64,000 nucleotides of DNA from Hyphomonadaceae bacterium ML37 (GTDB taxonomy: Bacteria > Pseudomonadota > Alphaproteobacteria > Caulobacterales > Maricaulaceae). Made by a program: the position numbers and the translations under genes. The stretch spans positions 1,042,140-1,106,139 of the forward strand of contig CP091241.1 in the NCBI GenBank assembly GCA_027627685.1, read 5' to 3'. The notes under the pieces were generated by a model. That model worked only from the letters and a program-made list of their open reading frames with translations, was not told where the DNA came from and ran no database searches. Every line of letters starts with the position of its first letter. Position 1 is the first letter of the stretch. This document shows, in pieces, positions 35,424 to 43,329 of this stretch.

Positions 35424-36434
35424 ATGGCCGGGCCGGGCCCGCGCAATGACCTCACGGACGTGGCCGGGCTGCGCGTCGGCCAGGCCGAAGACGAAAGCGT
35501 GCGCACCGGTGTAACGGTTGTCCTGTGCGATGCGCCCGCAACCGCCTCGGTCGATGTGCGCGGCGGCGGGCCGGGCACACGCGAGACCGATCTTCTTGGG
35601 CCTGGCGCGCTGGTCGAGCAGGTGGACGCCATCGCGCTCTCCGGCGGCTCGGTCTATGGCCTCGCCGCTGCCGACGGCGTGTGCGCCGGTCTCGGCGCGC
35701 AAGGACGCGGCTATGGCCTGATGAACCTGCCCGGCGTGCCCAAAAGCCCCATCGTGCCGGGCGCGATCCTCTATGATCTGGCCAATGGCGGCGACAAGGA
35801 CTGGGGCCAGGCGCCGCCCTATCGCGCGCTGGGCCTGAAGGCGCTTGAAGACGCCGCCGCCGGCGCGCCCGTACGTCAGGGCCGGGCCGGGGCGGGCTAC
35901 GGCGCGCGTGCAGGCGCTCTGGCCGGCGGCACGGGCAGCGCCAGCTATGTGACGGATGACGCAATCACCGTGGCGGCGCTGGCGTGTGTGAACAGTTTCG
36001 GCTCGGTGCAGATGCCCGGCAGCGAGGCCTATTGGGCCTGGCCGTTCGAAATCGATGGCGAGTTTGGCGGCGCGCGCCCCGACAGCGCCCGTGCGATCAA
36101 CGCTGAAGACTGGGGCGCGGCCAAGATGGACCCGAGATTGCTGGCCAACACCACGCTGTGTGTGGTGGCCACCGATGCGGCCCTGACCAAGGACCAGGCC
36201 CGGCGCCTGGCCGTGATGGCGCAGGACGGGCTGGCGCGCGCGATCCGCCCGGCCCATGCGCCGTTTGACGGCGATGTGGTGTTCGCCCTGTCGACGGCGG
36301 CGCGCCCCCTGCCGGACCCGGCGCCGGTCTCGCTCACCCGGCTGGGGTCCATTGCGGCTGACTGCCTGGCGCGCGCCATCGCGCGCGGCGTTCACGCAGC
36401 GCAGGGGCCGGGGCAAGGGCCGGGGCAGGGCTGA
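35424..36434 (+). CDS. P1-family peptidase (DmpA/L-aminopeptidase-like)
   Basis: The 336-residue protein belongs to the DmpA/BapA Ntn-hydrolase family that autocleaves and hydrolyses N-terminal beta- or D/L-amino acids. GPRNDLTDVAGLRVGQAED at the start, IALSGGSVYGLAAADG, RAGAGYGARAGAL-type Gly/Ala segments and the catalytic block ANTTLCVVATDAALTKDQ (NTTL before the autolysis site) match the family. The ATG starts immediately after the upstream stop. There is no signal peptide, so the enzyme is cytoplasmic and would act on peptides brought in by the AbgT transporters. The C-terminal tail is Gly/Gln-rich. It lies 121 bp from tRNA-Arg. Confidence 0.88.
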   Translation: MAGPGPRNDLTDVAGLRVGQAEDESVRTGVTVVLCDAPATASVDVRGGGPGTRETDLLGPGALVEQVDAIALSGGSVYGLAAADGVCAGLGAQGRGYGLMNLPGVPKSPIVPGAILYDLANGGDKDWGQAPPYRALGLKALEDAAAGAPVRQGRAGAGYGARAGALAGGTGSASYVTDDAITVAALACVNSFGSVQMPGSEAYWAWPFEIDGEFGGARPDSARAINAEDWGAAKMDPRLLANTTLCVVATDAALTKDQARRLAVMAQDGLARAIRPAHAPFDGDVVFALSTAARPLPDPAPVSLTRLGSIAADCLARAIARGVHAAQGPGQGPGQG

Positions 36435-38148
36435 ACAGGCAGGCCCCGGGCGGCTCTGCACCGGCGCTGCAACACGCCGCCGCGCACGCTTGCCAAGCGC
36501 GGCGCCCGCCGCTAGTTTCCGCCCTCTCGTGATCGGGGCCACCCCGATCCGGCACGCGCCCGTAGCTCAGCTGGATAGAGCACCAGACTACGAATCTGGG
36601 GGTCAGAGGTTCGAATCCTTTCGGGCGCGCCATCTCTAATTTTCCGCCGCAAATATCGCCTAACGCCTTGAAAGGTAACGATATTTTGGGTGTTCGAAAA
36701 CCGTGTTCACGGTCGTAGGATAATTGGTCTGCAAATGCCAATTTTAGCACTGTTTGACGGTGCTCAATACTCCCATTTTCCCATATTTTCCAAGGGCTTG
36801 ATAGGAAGTTCATCGAGTGTTCGAACGATTCCTCGTAGGTATCGATCGGTTTGCCGCATTTTTCGATCTTTTCACGCATGACCAGGCGCTCACGTTCAAG
36901 ACTGCCAATGCGCTTTTCGTATGCGCGGATGACGGATTCGCTATCCGCCTCGACCAAGCGGTCCATCAGCTGTTCAATCTTCCGCTCTACCTGGGACAGT
37001 TCCGCTTTCATGGACTGGCCGTGTTTTTTCATGGCCTCTTCGCGTTGATCCCATAGGTCGCGGAACATCGACGATGCGAGATCGAATAGCTCTTCGCTGG
37101 GCACGAGAGCCTTCAGGAGGGCTTCGAAGTCACCTTCGACAACTTCCCTGCGGATCGACTTGCCTTTGGCCTCGCAGCCCTTCTGGTAGCAAAGATAATA
37201 GGGGTAGCGCTTCTTCTGCCCCTTCGACCAGCAGGCCGTGAGCGGCTTGCCGCAGCAGCCGCACTGGACGAAGCCGCGCAATGGAAAATCGTCGCTGATA
37301 TCCTTGCGAGCCGGTAAGCGCGCAACGCCGTTCAGACGCTGATGGATCTTCTCGAACGTCTCGAAGTCGATCAGACCTTCATGCTTTGCCGGTCGGAGCT
37401 CAATATCCCAGCGCGGCAGTTCGAGATAACCGGCATAAAGCGGCTGGGTCAGGATATCGTTGACCCGCTGGCCGGTCACTTCGCCGCGCCGATTTTTGGG
37501 GAAACAGGTGTGCGATTCAAAAAAGCGCATCACTTCGGCTTGCGTCGAAAACCGCTCGTTCGCGTAGCCCTCAAGCCCTTCCTGGACCACAGAAGCCAAT
37601 GGTTCGTCCCGAACGAGCACTTTGCCCTGGCCGCTCATACGCTCGAATCGATAGCCGAGCGGAGCCTGGAATACCCAGTAGCCATTCGATGCACGGGCAC
37701 GCATCCGGTTGAGGGTTTGCTCGCCGTTCTTCTGGCGCTGGTGCTGAGACACGCTCGCTAGAAGGTTCTCGATCAGCTGGCTATCGCTATCCTCTCCAAA
37801 CTCGATAGAGGGAGATTCAAGAATCCCGCCCGCTTTGGTCAGCGCGGAGCGCAATTCGAGGTGGGCTTGCAGGCCGCGCGCAAGGCGGCTGATATCGTCG
37901 ATGATGACGACATGCGGATTGCGCTTATTTTGTTTGAGAAAGCCCAGCATGCGTTGCATGCCAGGGCGATTGATGAGGCCGCCAGAGGCATCGTCCGTAA
38001 AAACGTAGACGACCTGATATCCGCGCATCGCGGCATATTCGCGGCAGCGCGTTTCCTGCGACTTCAGCCCGGTTCCGCGCGTGGTCTGCTTCGTGTCAGA
38101 CACGCGGCAATAGATAACAGCCTTCTTTCCAGTATTTAGTATTTCCAT
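36334..38148 (-). CDS. Large serine recombinase (integrase) with tRNA-derived C-terminal tail
   Basis: A resolvase-type catalytic domain occupies residues 8-150: AVIYCRVSDTKQTT, where Ser17 is the nucleophile, then DDASGGLINRPGMQRML and IIDDISRLARG. A recombinase domain follows (150-300), then a zinc ribbon (CGCCGKPLTACW, later CYQKGCEAKGK) and a coiled-coil segment. The core is 505 residues. From ATG 36633 the frame continues 99 codons antisense through the tRNA and into the peptidase gene, encoding RPKGFEPLTPRFVVWCS. That tail is created by integration. The start is ATG 38148 with AGGG five bases upstream; ATG 38163 is possible. It is co-translated with the small gene that ends at 38156. 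Confidence 0.9.
   Translation of the reverse strand: MEILNTGKKAVIYCRVSDTKQTTRGTGLKSQETRCREYAAMRGYQVVYVFTDDASGGLINRPGMQRMLGFLKQNKRNPHVVIIDDISRLARGLQAHLELRSALTKAGGILESPSIEFGEDSDSQLIENLLASVSQHQRQKNGEQTLNRMRARASNGYWVFQAPLGYRFERMSGQGKVLVRDEPLASVVQEGLEGYANERFSTQAEVMRFFESHTCFPKNRRGEVTGQRVNDILTQPLYAGYLELPRWDIELRPAKHEGLIDFETFEKIHQRLNGVARLPARKDISDDFPLRGFVQCGCCGKPLTACWSKGQKKRYPYYLCYQKGCEAKGKSIRREVVEGDFEALLKALVPSEELFDLASSMFRDLWDQREEAMKKHGQSMKAELSQVERKIEQLMDRLVEADSESVIRAYEKRIGSLERERLVMREKIEKCGKPIDTYEESFEHSMNFLSSPWKIWENGSIEHRQTVLKLAFADQLSYDREHGFRTPKISLPFKALGDICGGKLEMARPKGFEPLTPRFVVWCSIQLSYGRVPDRGGPDHERAETSGGRRAWQACAAACCSAGAEPPGACLFSPAPALAPAPALRERRARWRAPGSQPQWTPAG
36556..36632 (+). tRNA. tRNA-Arg (anticodon ACG), insertion site
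   Basis: A complete 77-nt cloverleaf: acceptor stem GCGCCCG pairing with CGGGCGC, D-arm with GCTCAG, anticodon stem CCAGA/TCTGG with loop CTACGAA giving anticodon ACG, T-arm with GGTTCGAATCC, discriminator G and an encoded CCA. It decodes CGU (and CGC/CGA after inosine modification). The large recombinase gene reads antisense through the entire tRNA, so the tRNA 3' end is the likely attachment site of the mobile element on its right. Confidence 0.96.
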
Positions 38149-38155
38149 CGAATCC

Positions 38156-38479
38156 CTAGCCATCCGATCTGCGCTCGGCTGGCCCCTCAATTTTTTGTTT
38201 GGTGTTTGTTCCGATGTTATCACACCTGGAATCTCCACGAATAGCCTCATTTTTCGCGAGTTGAACGGGGTGAACGCCCCAGGCCGCATCAATGAAGGCC
38301 GTCATTATGTTCGAGAGTTTGTGGATAAGGTCATGAGCTTGTTCCTCCGAGTATCCCAAGGACCGAACGCGCTCGACATGCTTTTTGTGTATATCTTTCA
38401 CAGAGCAAATCTCCTCTGTTTTGGGACGAGCCCTCGCCCCAATGAATTTCTCCACGCTAAAATTATCAGACGAGCCCAA
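38156..38479 (-). CDS. Small hypothetical protein upstream of the recombinase
   Basis: The 107-residue protein is rich in charged residues, predicted helical at about residues 20-70 (ICSVKDIHKKHVERVRSLGY, then SEEQAHDLIHKLSNIMTAF), with no signal peptide. It ends just before the recombinase start (stop at 38156, ATG at 38148), so both genes are likely on one transcript. Position next to the recombinase is where a recombination directionality factor or small regulator is often found, but nothing in the sequence proves that. G+C is lower than chromosomal. I do not recognise a family. Confidence 0.5.
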   Translation of the reverse strand: MGSSDNFSVEKFIGARARPKTEEICSVKDIHKKHVERVRSLGYSEEQAHDLIHKLSNIMTAFIDAAWGVHPVQLAKNEAIRGDSRCDNIGTNTKQKIEGPAERRSDG

Positions 38480-38598
38480 AAAATCTGGGGCTTAACGCAA
38501 AATACCTTAAATATTACATCGTCTTATAATAAATATTATGCCATAAAAAATCGCTAAAACGCAAGCTCAGAGCCAGTTTAAGCTTGCTGCGCCGCACG

Positions 38599-38868
38599 CT
38601 ATCGAGCGCGCTCGAATTGCGCTTTCGAATATCCGCCAAGGCGAGAGAATGTGTGATGCGTCTCAGCTTTCATTCTTGCGCTCTCTAAGGAGCGCTTGAG
38701 ACGCTGAATGCGCTCTTCGTTTTCCTTGGCGATCTTGCGATGAACATCGGCGGTGATCGCAACGGCTGGCCTCAGATCGAGAGAGGCCGAAGGCTTCGGG
38801 CGAGTGCGCAGCCGCATCAGCATCTCGGACTTGGTCGAGATGCTCGCTTGTTCGCTTGGCGCGCTCAT
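38599..38868 (-). CDS. Small conserved transfer-region protein
   Basis: This is an 89-residue basic protein with a coiled-coil-like middle (IAKENEERIQRLKRSLESAR). It overlaps the stop of the next gene upstream by four bases (ATGA), which shows translational coupling. There is no membrane segment. Pairs of such small genes often sit beside coupling-protein genes in alphaproteobacterial integrative elements; I recognise the arrangement rather than a family. It may interact with the coupling ATPase or DNA. Confidence is moderate, since only gene order supports it. Confidence 0.6.
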   Translation of the reverse strand: MSAPSEQASISTKSEMLMRLRTRPKPSASLDLRPAVAITADVHRKIAKENEERIQRLKRSLESARMKAETHHTFSRLGGYSKAQFERAR

Positions 38869-39113
38869 CAGCCCCGTTCCCTATCCTGAGATTTGGAGGG
38901 GCGATCCTGCTTCGGGGCGTTCAGCCGATCCTTCGCGGAGCGAAGCACGATCTTTCCATCCACCGGCATCGCGTCCAGGGCGATGGTGTGGCCCTTGCCG
39001 TCCTTATGCGGGAAGGCCGCGCCGACCTTCGTGAAGTGCGATTTGTCATCCCGGTCGGTCTTCACCTGATAGGCGGTGAAGCTAGGGCGCTGTTTCTCGT
39101 TGCGATCACTCAT
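38868..39113 (-). CDS. Small hypothetical protein, DUF736-like context
   Basis: The 81-residue protein has a beta-rich look: RPSFTAYQVKTDRDDKSHFT followed by KVGAAFPHKDGKGHTIALDAMPVDGKIVLR. Short proteins of this pattern occur beside transfer genes in alphaproteobacterial elements. It is charged, without signal peptide. AGAGG lies eight bases before ATG 39113; an in-frame GTG at 39122 is an alternative. It starts 17 bp below the coupling-protein stop and overlaps the next small gene by four bases, forming one operon on the minus strand. The function is unknown. Confidence 0.65.
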   Translation of the reverse strand: MSDRNEKQRPSFTAYQVKTDRDDKSHFTKVGAAFPHKDGKGHTIALDAMPVDGKIVLRSAKDRLNAPKQDRPSKSQDRERG

Positions 39114-39129
39114 TTTGAACACCTCTTGG

Positions 39130-40734
39130 CTATGGCTTGAAGCCCTCGACGTACTGCCACCAGCCCGACCGATATTGCGGAAATTCCGAGTACGGATAGG
39201 GCGCGGCCTCGCTCACGATTTTAGCGCGCCGAGAGCCCCAGAATTGGGGGATAAGGACTGAATCCGCAGGCGGATGATAGGGATTGGGAAGGAAGCGTCC
39301 GGCGAATTCGCGCCGCTGAAAATACGGCTTCTTATCCGCTAGCACCGGATAGAGGTTCTTGCCGGAAACGAAGAGAACCTGTTTTCCATCTGGCAGCGCC
39401 AGAACCTCATCTGGGGTCATAAGCGGACGCGCCTGCTTTACGCGGTGGGTTTCCGCGAGAGCCTGATAGTTGATTTCGCCGACGGCTTCGAACGGATCGG
39501 AGCCTGAGAAGACGCCCATCGCCGCATTGGTCTTTTGCTTGCGCGCTGCGGCCTGGGCGAGGTCGTCATCGTATTCGAGCGTTTGCGTTCCGAGCATTTC
39601 AGAGACCATTCGCGCGGTCTGATAGTCACGCACGCCAAAAAACTGGCGCATGGCCGCCGATCCCAGGAAGCTTTGCAGCGTGGGCGCGCCATAGTTCTTG
39701 ATGATCTGTCCCACATCTTGAAACAGTGCCCAGGTGCGCACTCCAGCGCCGCGCCCGAACGTGAAGGCGCGCAGCAAGGCTTCAAAGCCGCCGAGCTGAC
39801 CGGCCTCATCAACGATCATGTGGACCGGCTGCGCAGCAGGCGCGCGTGACTTGTAGAGCATCTGGACGGTGAACATCGCCCGCAAGAGCGGAGCCCAGAG
39901 GCTCACATATTCGATGGGAACATTGATGAATACGCTGAGCGGATGGCGCGAGCGGCACAAATCATTGAGCGAGAGGTCGGGGTTCTCCAGCGAGGCCTGG
40001 AGCATCGGATCATCCAGGAAGTTCAGGTGCGCATAGACCTCGCCGATGATGCTCCCGAATTCCTTCTCGCTCTCTTGCTGCTTGGTCAGCATCTCGGATG
40101 CTGTCCGGCGGACGCTTTCGAGGCTGGATTCCAGCATGGATTCCAAAATATCCGCCCAGCCTTCATGATCGCCCTCGATCATGTTGATCACGCGGTAGAG
40201 AGACGGGAACGAGACATGGCCTTGGCGCTCAACGAGCGCCTTTATCAGGTTCTCCAGCCACTCGCGTGCGCGCAGCTCAAAATAGCGCCCATTCGCCGAG
40301 CCGCTGGCCGGGATGAGGCTCTCCGACACGAATTTGCAGTCCGCATGAAAATGCGGGCTATCCCAGTCCAGGATATCGAGCGGATTGATCCGGTGTTCCG
40401 GCAGCCCAACCATGCCGGTTGGATTCCAGCAATACACATGCGCGTTCGCGAAGGCGAAGCTGACCATGGTGACGGCGGCGATCTCGCCGCGCGGATCGAG
40501 AACAAAATTGCGCTTATGGGCATTGCGCGACACCGCCATGGATAGCAGGTCACGCATTTTGCCCGATCCTGCGCCCGCGATGGTGATTATGGGCGCGTCC
40601 GTATCGAGTGAAATCGCTCGTTTGCCGAGATAGCCGACTTGAAGGCCCGGGCCGCCGAGCAACCCCGCATGGGCGATTTCGGACGGCTCCGCCCAGCGGG
40701 CGGACCCATAGCGGTAGTCTTCATGATTGATCAT
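39130..40734 (-). CDS. Type IV coupling protein-like ATPase (VirD4/TraG family), lacking an N-terminal membrane domain
   Basis: The 534-residue protein has Walker A IAGAGSGKMRD (Lys near residue 59), a Walker B strand HMIVDEAGQLGG near 310, and the family motifs ALFQDVGQIIKNYG and RQFFGVRDYQTARMVSEMLG. TraG/VirD4 ATPases bring the relaxase-DNA complex to the secretion channel. Here the ATPase starts almost at once (MINHEDYRYGSARWA), with no two-helix membrane anchor, so the membrane contact may come from the small membrane proteins encoded upstream. The start was set at ATG 40734 with GGAG six bases before it; ATG 40746 is an alternative. No type IV secretion genes are visible. Confidence 0.88.
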   Translation of the reverse strand: MINHEDYRYGSARWAEPSEIAHAGLLGGPGLQVGYLGKRAISLDTDAPIITIAGAGSGKMRDLLSMAVSRNAHKRNFVLDPRGEIAAVTMVSFAFANAHVYCWNPTGMVGLPEHRINPLDILDWDSPHFHADCKFVSESLIPASGSANGRYFELRAREWLENLIKALVERQGHVSFPSLYRVINMIEGDHEGWADILESMLESSLESVRRTASEMLTKQQESEKEFGSIIGEVYAHLNFLDDPMLQASLENPDLSLNDLCRSRHPLSVFINVPIEYVSLWAPLLRAMFTVQMLYKSRAPAAQPVHMIVDEAGQLGGFEALLRAFTFGRGAGVRTWALFQDVGQIIKNYGAPTLQSFLGSAAMRQFFGVRDYQTARMVSEMLGTQTLEYDDDLAQAAARKQKTNAAMGVFSGSDPFEAVGEINYQALAETHRVKQARPLMTPDEVLALPDGKQVLFVSGKNLYPVLADKKPYFQRREFAGRFLPNPYHPPADSVLIPQFWGSRRAKIVSEAAPYPYSEFPQYRSGWWQYVEGFKP

Positions 40735-40750
40735 AGCGCGCTCCATGAAA

Positions 40751-40780
40751 AAGCCCGGACCTCTTGCGAAATCCGGGCTT
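40751..40780. terminator. Hairpin between small membrane gene and coupling ATPase
   Basis: A perfect 9-bp inverted repeat, AAGCCCGGA and TCCGGGCTT, with a 12-base loop. On the minus strand the right arm is followed by TTTTTC, so it resembles a rho-independent terminator or attenuator just before the coupling-protein ribosome site. It may reduce expression of the ATPase relative to the upstream small genes. Confidence 0.6.
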
Positions 40781-40802
40781 CCTCTGTTGGTGTTAAGGGG
40801 CA

Positions 40803-40937
40803 TCAGTTCAAAATTGCGCCGAGGATCATCATGCCGATGAATCCCCAAAACACGACCGCGCCCCAGTCGGTCTTCTTTTCGTAAACTCGGCCGACCGGCG
40901 CATAAGCATGCCCCTTAAGTTCCTTTTTGGTGAACAT
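40803..40937 (-). CDS. Small membrane protein of transfer region (44 aa)
   Basis: This 44-residue protein reads MFTKKELKGHAYAPVG, then VYEKKTDWGAVVFWGFIGMM and a short end. The middle forms one membrane helix. AGGAG lies seven to eight bases before ATG 40937, a strong ribosome site, and the stop is TGA at 40803. It lies between the three-helix membrane protein and the coupling-protein ATPase on the same strand, so it may help anchor that ATPase. It is short enough to be missed by automatic gene callers. Confidence 0.7.
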   Translation of the reverse strand: MFTKKELKGHAYAPVGRVYEKKTDWGAVVFWGFIGMMILGAILN

Positions 40938-40958
40938 TTGGCATTCTCCTTTCTTGGG

Positions 40959-41255
40959 TTAGAAAAAGCGGGTCGCCAGAGCGAGGCCGCCCATCACCAG
41001 CGCCGTCGAGATGGAGGCGCGGGATATGAAGAAGACGAGCGCGGCGCAGACGCAGCCCCAGGCAAGCGCCACAAAGTCTTCAAGGCCGTAGCCATAATTT
41101 GATGCTGTGTAGGATTGGACCCACTGGATCGTCCGACCATAAAGGGCCGGGGTGCCGAAAAAGGTGACGACAACCGCGAGCGTGTTCGCCAGGCCAAGCA
41201 CCGAGGACATGAAAACGGAGCGGGTCGGGTTACCGTGTTTGTTGGGTTGGTTCAT
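40959..41255 (-). CDS. Small membrane protein of transfer region (98 aa)
   Basis: The 98-residue protein has three hydrophobic segments: residues about 15-35 (VFMSSVLGLANTLAVVVTFF), 58-76 (EDFVALAWGCVCAALVFF) and 84-96. There is no signal peptide cleavage site. Its position ahead of the 44-aa membrane protein and the coupling ATPase suggests a membrane partner of DNA transfer, replacing the missing N-terminal helices of the ATPase; this is inference. No named family is recognised. The coding frame is clean and G+C is close to the element average. Confidence 0.65.
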   Translation of the reverse strand: MNQPNKHGNPTRSVFMSSVLGLANTLAVVVTFFGTPALYGRTIQWVQSYTASNYGYGLEDFVALAWGCVCAALVFFISRASISTALVMGGLALATRFF

Positions 41256-41338
41256 TGGGCTGCTCCCGTGCGATTTCGTTCAAGCTCGAAACTAAAATCG
41301 CACGGAAGCTGCCGGTTCGTGGGGGATAAGGCTCATCG

Positions 41339-41770
41339 TTAGTTGGGGGCAGGGGTATTGTCGTTCGCGGCAAGCCATTGAATCGTATCGAACGGGAATT
41401 GAGCGCGAAGGATCGTCGCTATGATCCGAATCCGCTCTTTCGATTCCCCGCGCAGACGCGGGCGCACGCCTTCCGCCATTGGCTTGCAAATCCAATCGCG
41501 GAACCACTCGCGAATGTGGTCGGTCTCAAAGACCTCCAGATCGAGGAAGACTTCGTTGCGCTTGGCATCGACGATCACACCGTCAAAATCGCGATAGAAG
41601 TCGTAGATGCGGTCCAGCCAATCGGAGGGGCTCACGCGTAGAGCGCGGGCTGTGGCGCGCACGCCCGCCAGGAATTGCGGATCGGCAAGCTCTTGATCGC
41701 TCACGATGCGAACAGATTTCCGGAGACAGCGTCCGTTGGTGCTGCATGCTACACAGGCAAAACTTGTCAT
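41339..41770 (-). CDS. Hypothetical protein with N-terminal Cys cluster
   Basis: The 143-residue protein opens FACVACSTNGRCLRKSV with three cysteines that could bind a metal. Then a helical/acidic region (ADPQFLAGVRATARALRVSP, DWLDRIYDFYRDFDGVIVDA) and a C-terminal basic segment follow. GAGGA lies about eight bases before ATG 41770. It is divergent from the low-GC cassette across 123 bp, so both may share a regulatory region. I do not recognise the family and no function can be given. Confidence 0.6.
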   Translation of the reverse strand: MTSFACVACSTNGRCLRKSVRIVSDQELADPQFLAGVRATARALRVSPSDWLDRIYDFYRDFDGVIVDAKRNEVFLDLEVFETDHIREWFRDWICKPMAEGVRPRLRGESKERIRIIATILRAQFPFDTIQWLAANDNTPAPN

Positions 41771-41836
41771 ATCGAATTTCCTCAGCTGCTGTTTGTTGAT
41801 CGCTGAAGAAATTTGTAGCCTTCGATGTGGGGGCAG

Positions 41837-41856
41837 ATTCCTCGCAAATTCCTCGC
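41837..41856. repeat. Tandem 9-bp direct repeat in divergent promoter region
   Basis: ATTCCTCGC occurs at 41837-41845 and 41848-41856, an 11-bp period, close to one helical turn. It lies between the divergent genes at 41770 and 41894, where an operator would be expected. No binding protein is known; the repeat is short and may be chance. Confidence 0.4.
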
Positions 41857-41893
41857 GAACGTGAACAAGTCAACCGGCCTACTAGGATGAGAG

Positions 41894-42652
41894 GTGTCCG
41901 ATTTGAAGCTTCAAAAAGTCCGATCGCGTCTAATCCAATACCGCGTCAATCAGGGCGAAGGCGGCAAACCACTTCCGTGGCACTTACTGGCACAACGCAT
42001 CATCGAGTCTCCTACCAACGAATTATCCATCCCGAATGACGAGCAGGACTTTGACCCAGCAACGTCAAAAATTGACGCTGGCTGGCCAATAACTGGGGAG
42101 AGATTGCGGGTATTTGCCTCTCCGAAATCGACTAAAAGCCGTTTAAAATCGGAGACCGAGCAAGCCGTGATCGAGTTCCTATTAGCTGAAGGTGCTCTCA
42201 TTGAAGAGGAACTTTTGAGCAACGAGGTCGAAGTCATTCCGATAACTTCGCTTTTGAAAAACTATCTAGGTATTGATCAGGATCAAACAACAGAAATGGC
42301 AGAGGAATTATTCAGTCCAATTATGATCGATGAGGATGGATATCAAATTGATTGCTCGGTAGCTTTTGGGCCTCATCATGCCGAACTTTCAGGATGGTTT
42401 AAAATGAAGCCAGGGGTCATTGAGCGCGACAAAGATATGATATTGTATTTTAACGGCTGGCTGATAAATTTTGATGAACATGCAGCAAGCGGATACATGC
42501 GAGGGGCGAACGAATATCTCCGACTAATTGGAGATTTATTCGTTCATCTAAAAAAGAGCAGCGCAACCGGGTTTGGTGATTCAAATTTGCATTTGAGAGA
42601 TATAACACACCATCGGACTATAAATCTAAGAACTGATCTTTCGGGCAATTAA
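41894..42652 (+). CDS. Low-GC hypothetical protein (first gene of metallopeptidase cassette)
   Basis: The 252-residue protein begins at GTG 41894 with AGGA/GAG just upstream. It is acidic with no signal peptide or membrane helix. The N-terminus VRSRLIQYRVNQGEGGKPLP resembles the start of some DNA-binding or transcriptional regulators, but no helix-turn-helix motif is convincing. A middle acidic segment (SETEQAVIEFLLAEGALIEE) could be coiled. G+C is far below the chromosome. It is separated from the next gene by one base after the stop (42652/42654), so the three downstream genes probably form one operon. A role as antitoxin or regulator of the peptidase is possible. Confidence 0.6.
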   Translation: MSDLKLQKVRSRLIQYRVNQGEGGKPLPWHLLAQRIIESPTNELSIPNDEQDFDPATSKIDAGWPITGERLRVFASPKSTKSRLKSETEQAVIEFLLAEGALIEEELLSNEVEVIPITSLLKNYLGIDQDQTTEMAEELFSPIMIDEDGYQIDCSVAFGPHHAELSGWFKMKPGVIERDKDMILYFNGWLINFDEHAASGYMRGANEYLRLIGDLFVHLKKSSATGFGDSNLHLRDITHHRTINLRTDLSGN

Positions 42653-42653
42653 T

Positions 42654-43310
42654 ATGTGGACAAGGCAAAGCATTCTTTTCCTGCAATATTATCAGCGCGT
42701 GAATCAAATTATTAGGGAGGCAAATAAACCGATAAATGTCGAAAATTTCCAAAACAGCCAGTTTGTCGCGAGTTCGATTAGTCAGATCTATCAATTGTTA
42801 GATAAATACTATTTTTTATTGAATAATATACATAACCATGAGATATTCAGTTATGAAAACTTAATATCAGTTACGCATAGGGACTATTTTATCTCGGAGC
42901 ATTTCTTGAAATTAAATAACTATTTTAAATATTTTTTGGATTTAGACATGGACAAAGCACAAGAAGTAATAAATTTGATATTATCATTTAAAGTTAATGA
43001 CGCGATCAGCCTTATTGAGGATGGCGCTCAATGCGACTATCAAGACCCTCGCACGGGTGCGACTGCCATGCACATTGCAGCGAGTTTCGGCACCAGGCGG
43101 CTATGTGAAGTTATTTCCGAGAGTGAAACCTACAACCCGTTGTTAATGGATTTCAATCGTAAACTTCCATCGACGGTAGCCTTTGATTCCGCCCGAGATG
43201 CAGAGCTTTCGGAGTGGCTTTCGGCTTTTGAATCCGAAAGGGCCAAGCAACTCGGGCTCTCTTATTTCAAAATATTGCAAGGTGGGTTAGACCCAGCTCC
43301 AGGAGTTTAA
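42654..43310 (+). CDS. Ankyrin-repeat-like protein (low-GC cassette)
   Basis: The 218-residue protein has an Asn/Ile/Tyr-rich N-terminal two-thirds. An ankyrin-like helix-hairpin starts near residue 123: AISLIEDGAQCDYQDPRTGA, then TAMHIAASFGTRRL, matching the G-TALHxAA pattern of an ankyrin repeat. One clear repeat is visible, with a weaker second (NRKLPSTVAFDSARDAEL). Ankyrin proteins usually bind other proteins, so this could sense or deliver substrate to the peptidase encoded next. It lies 20 bp from the following gene. The base composition is distinctly AT-rich. Confidence 0.6.
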   Translation: MWTRQSILFLQYYQRVNQIIREANKPINVENFQNSQFVASSISQIYQLLDKYYFLLNNIHNHEIFSYENLISVTHRDYFISEHFLKLNNYFKYFLDLDMDKAQEVINLILSFKVNDAISLIEDGAQCDYQDPRTGATAMHIAASFGTRRLCEVISESETYNPLLMDFNRKLPSTVAFDSARDAELSEWLSAFESERAKQLGLSYFKILQGGLDPAPGV

Positions 43311-43329
43311 AAGCCACGGGCAAATCCCA

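Noticed and set aside
32652..36542. 1296-codon minus-strand ORF across the AbgT/peptidase operon
   Set aside because: It is a high-GC antisense shadow of three well-recognised genes; its His/Gly/Arg-rich translation has no domain.
36334..36633. C-terminal extra domain of the recombinase
   Set aside because: It is the antisense of tRNA-Arg and of the P1 peptidase gene, not a protein domain.
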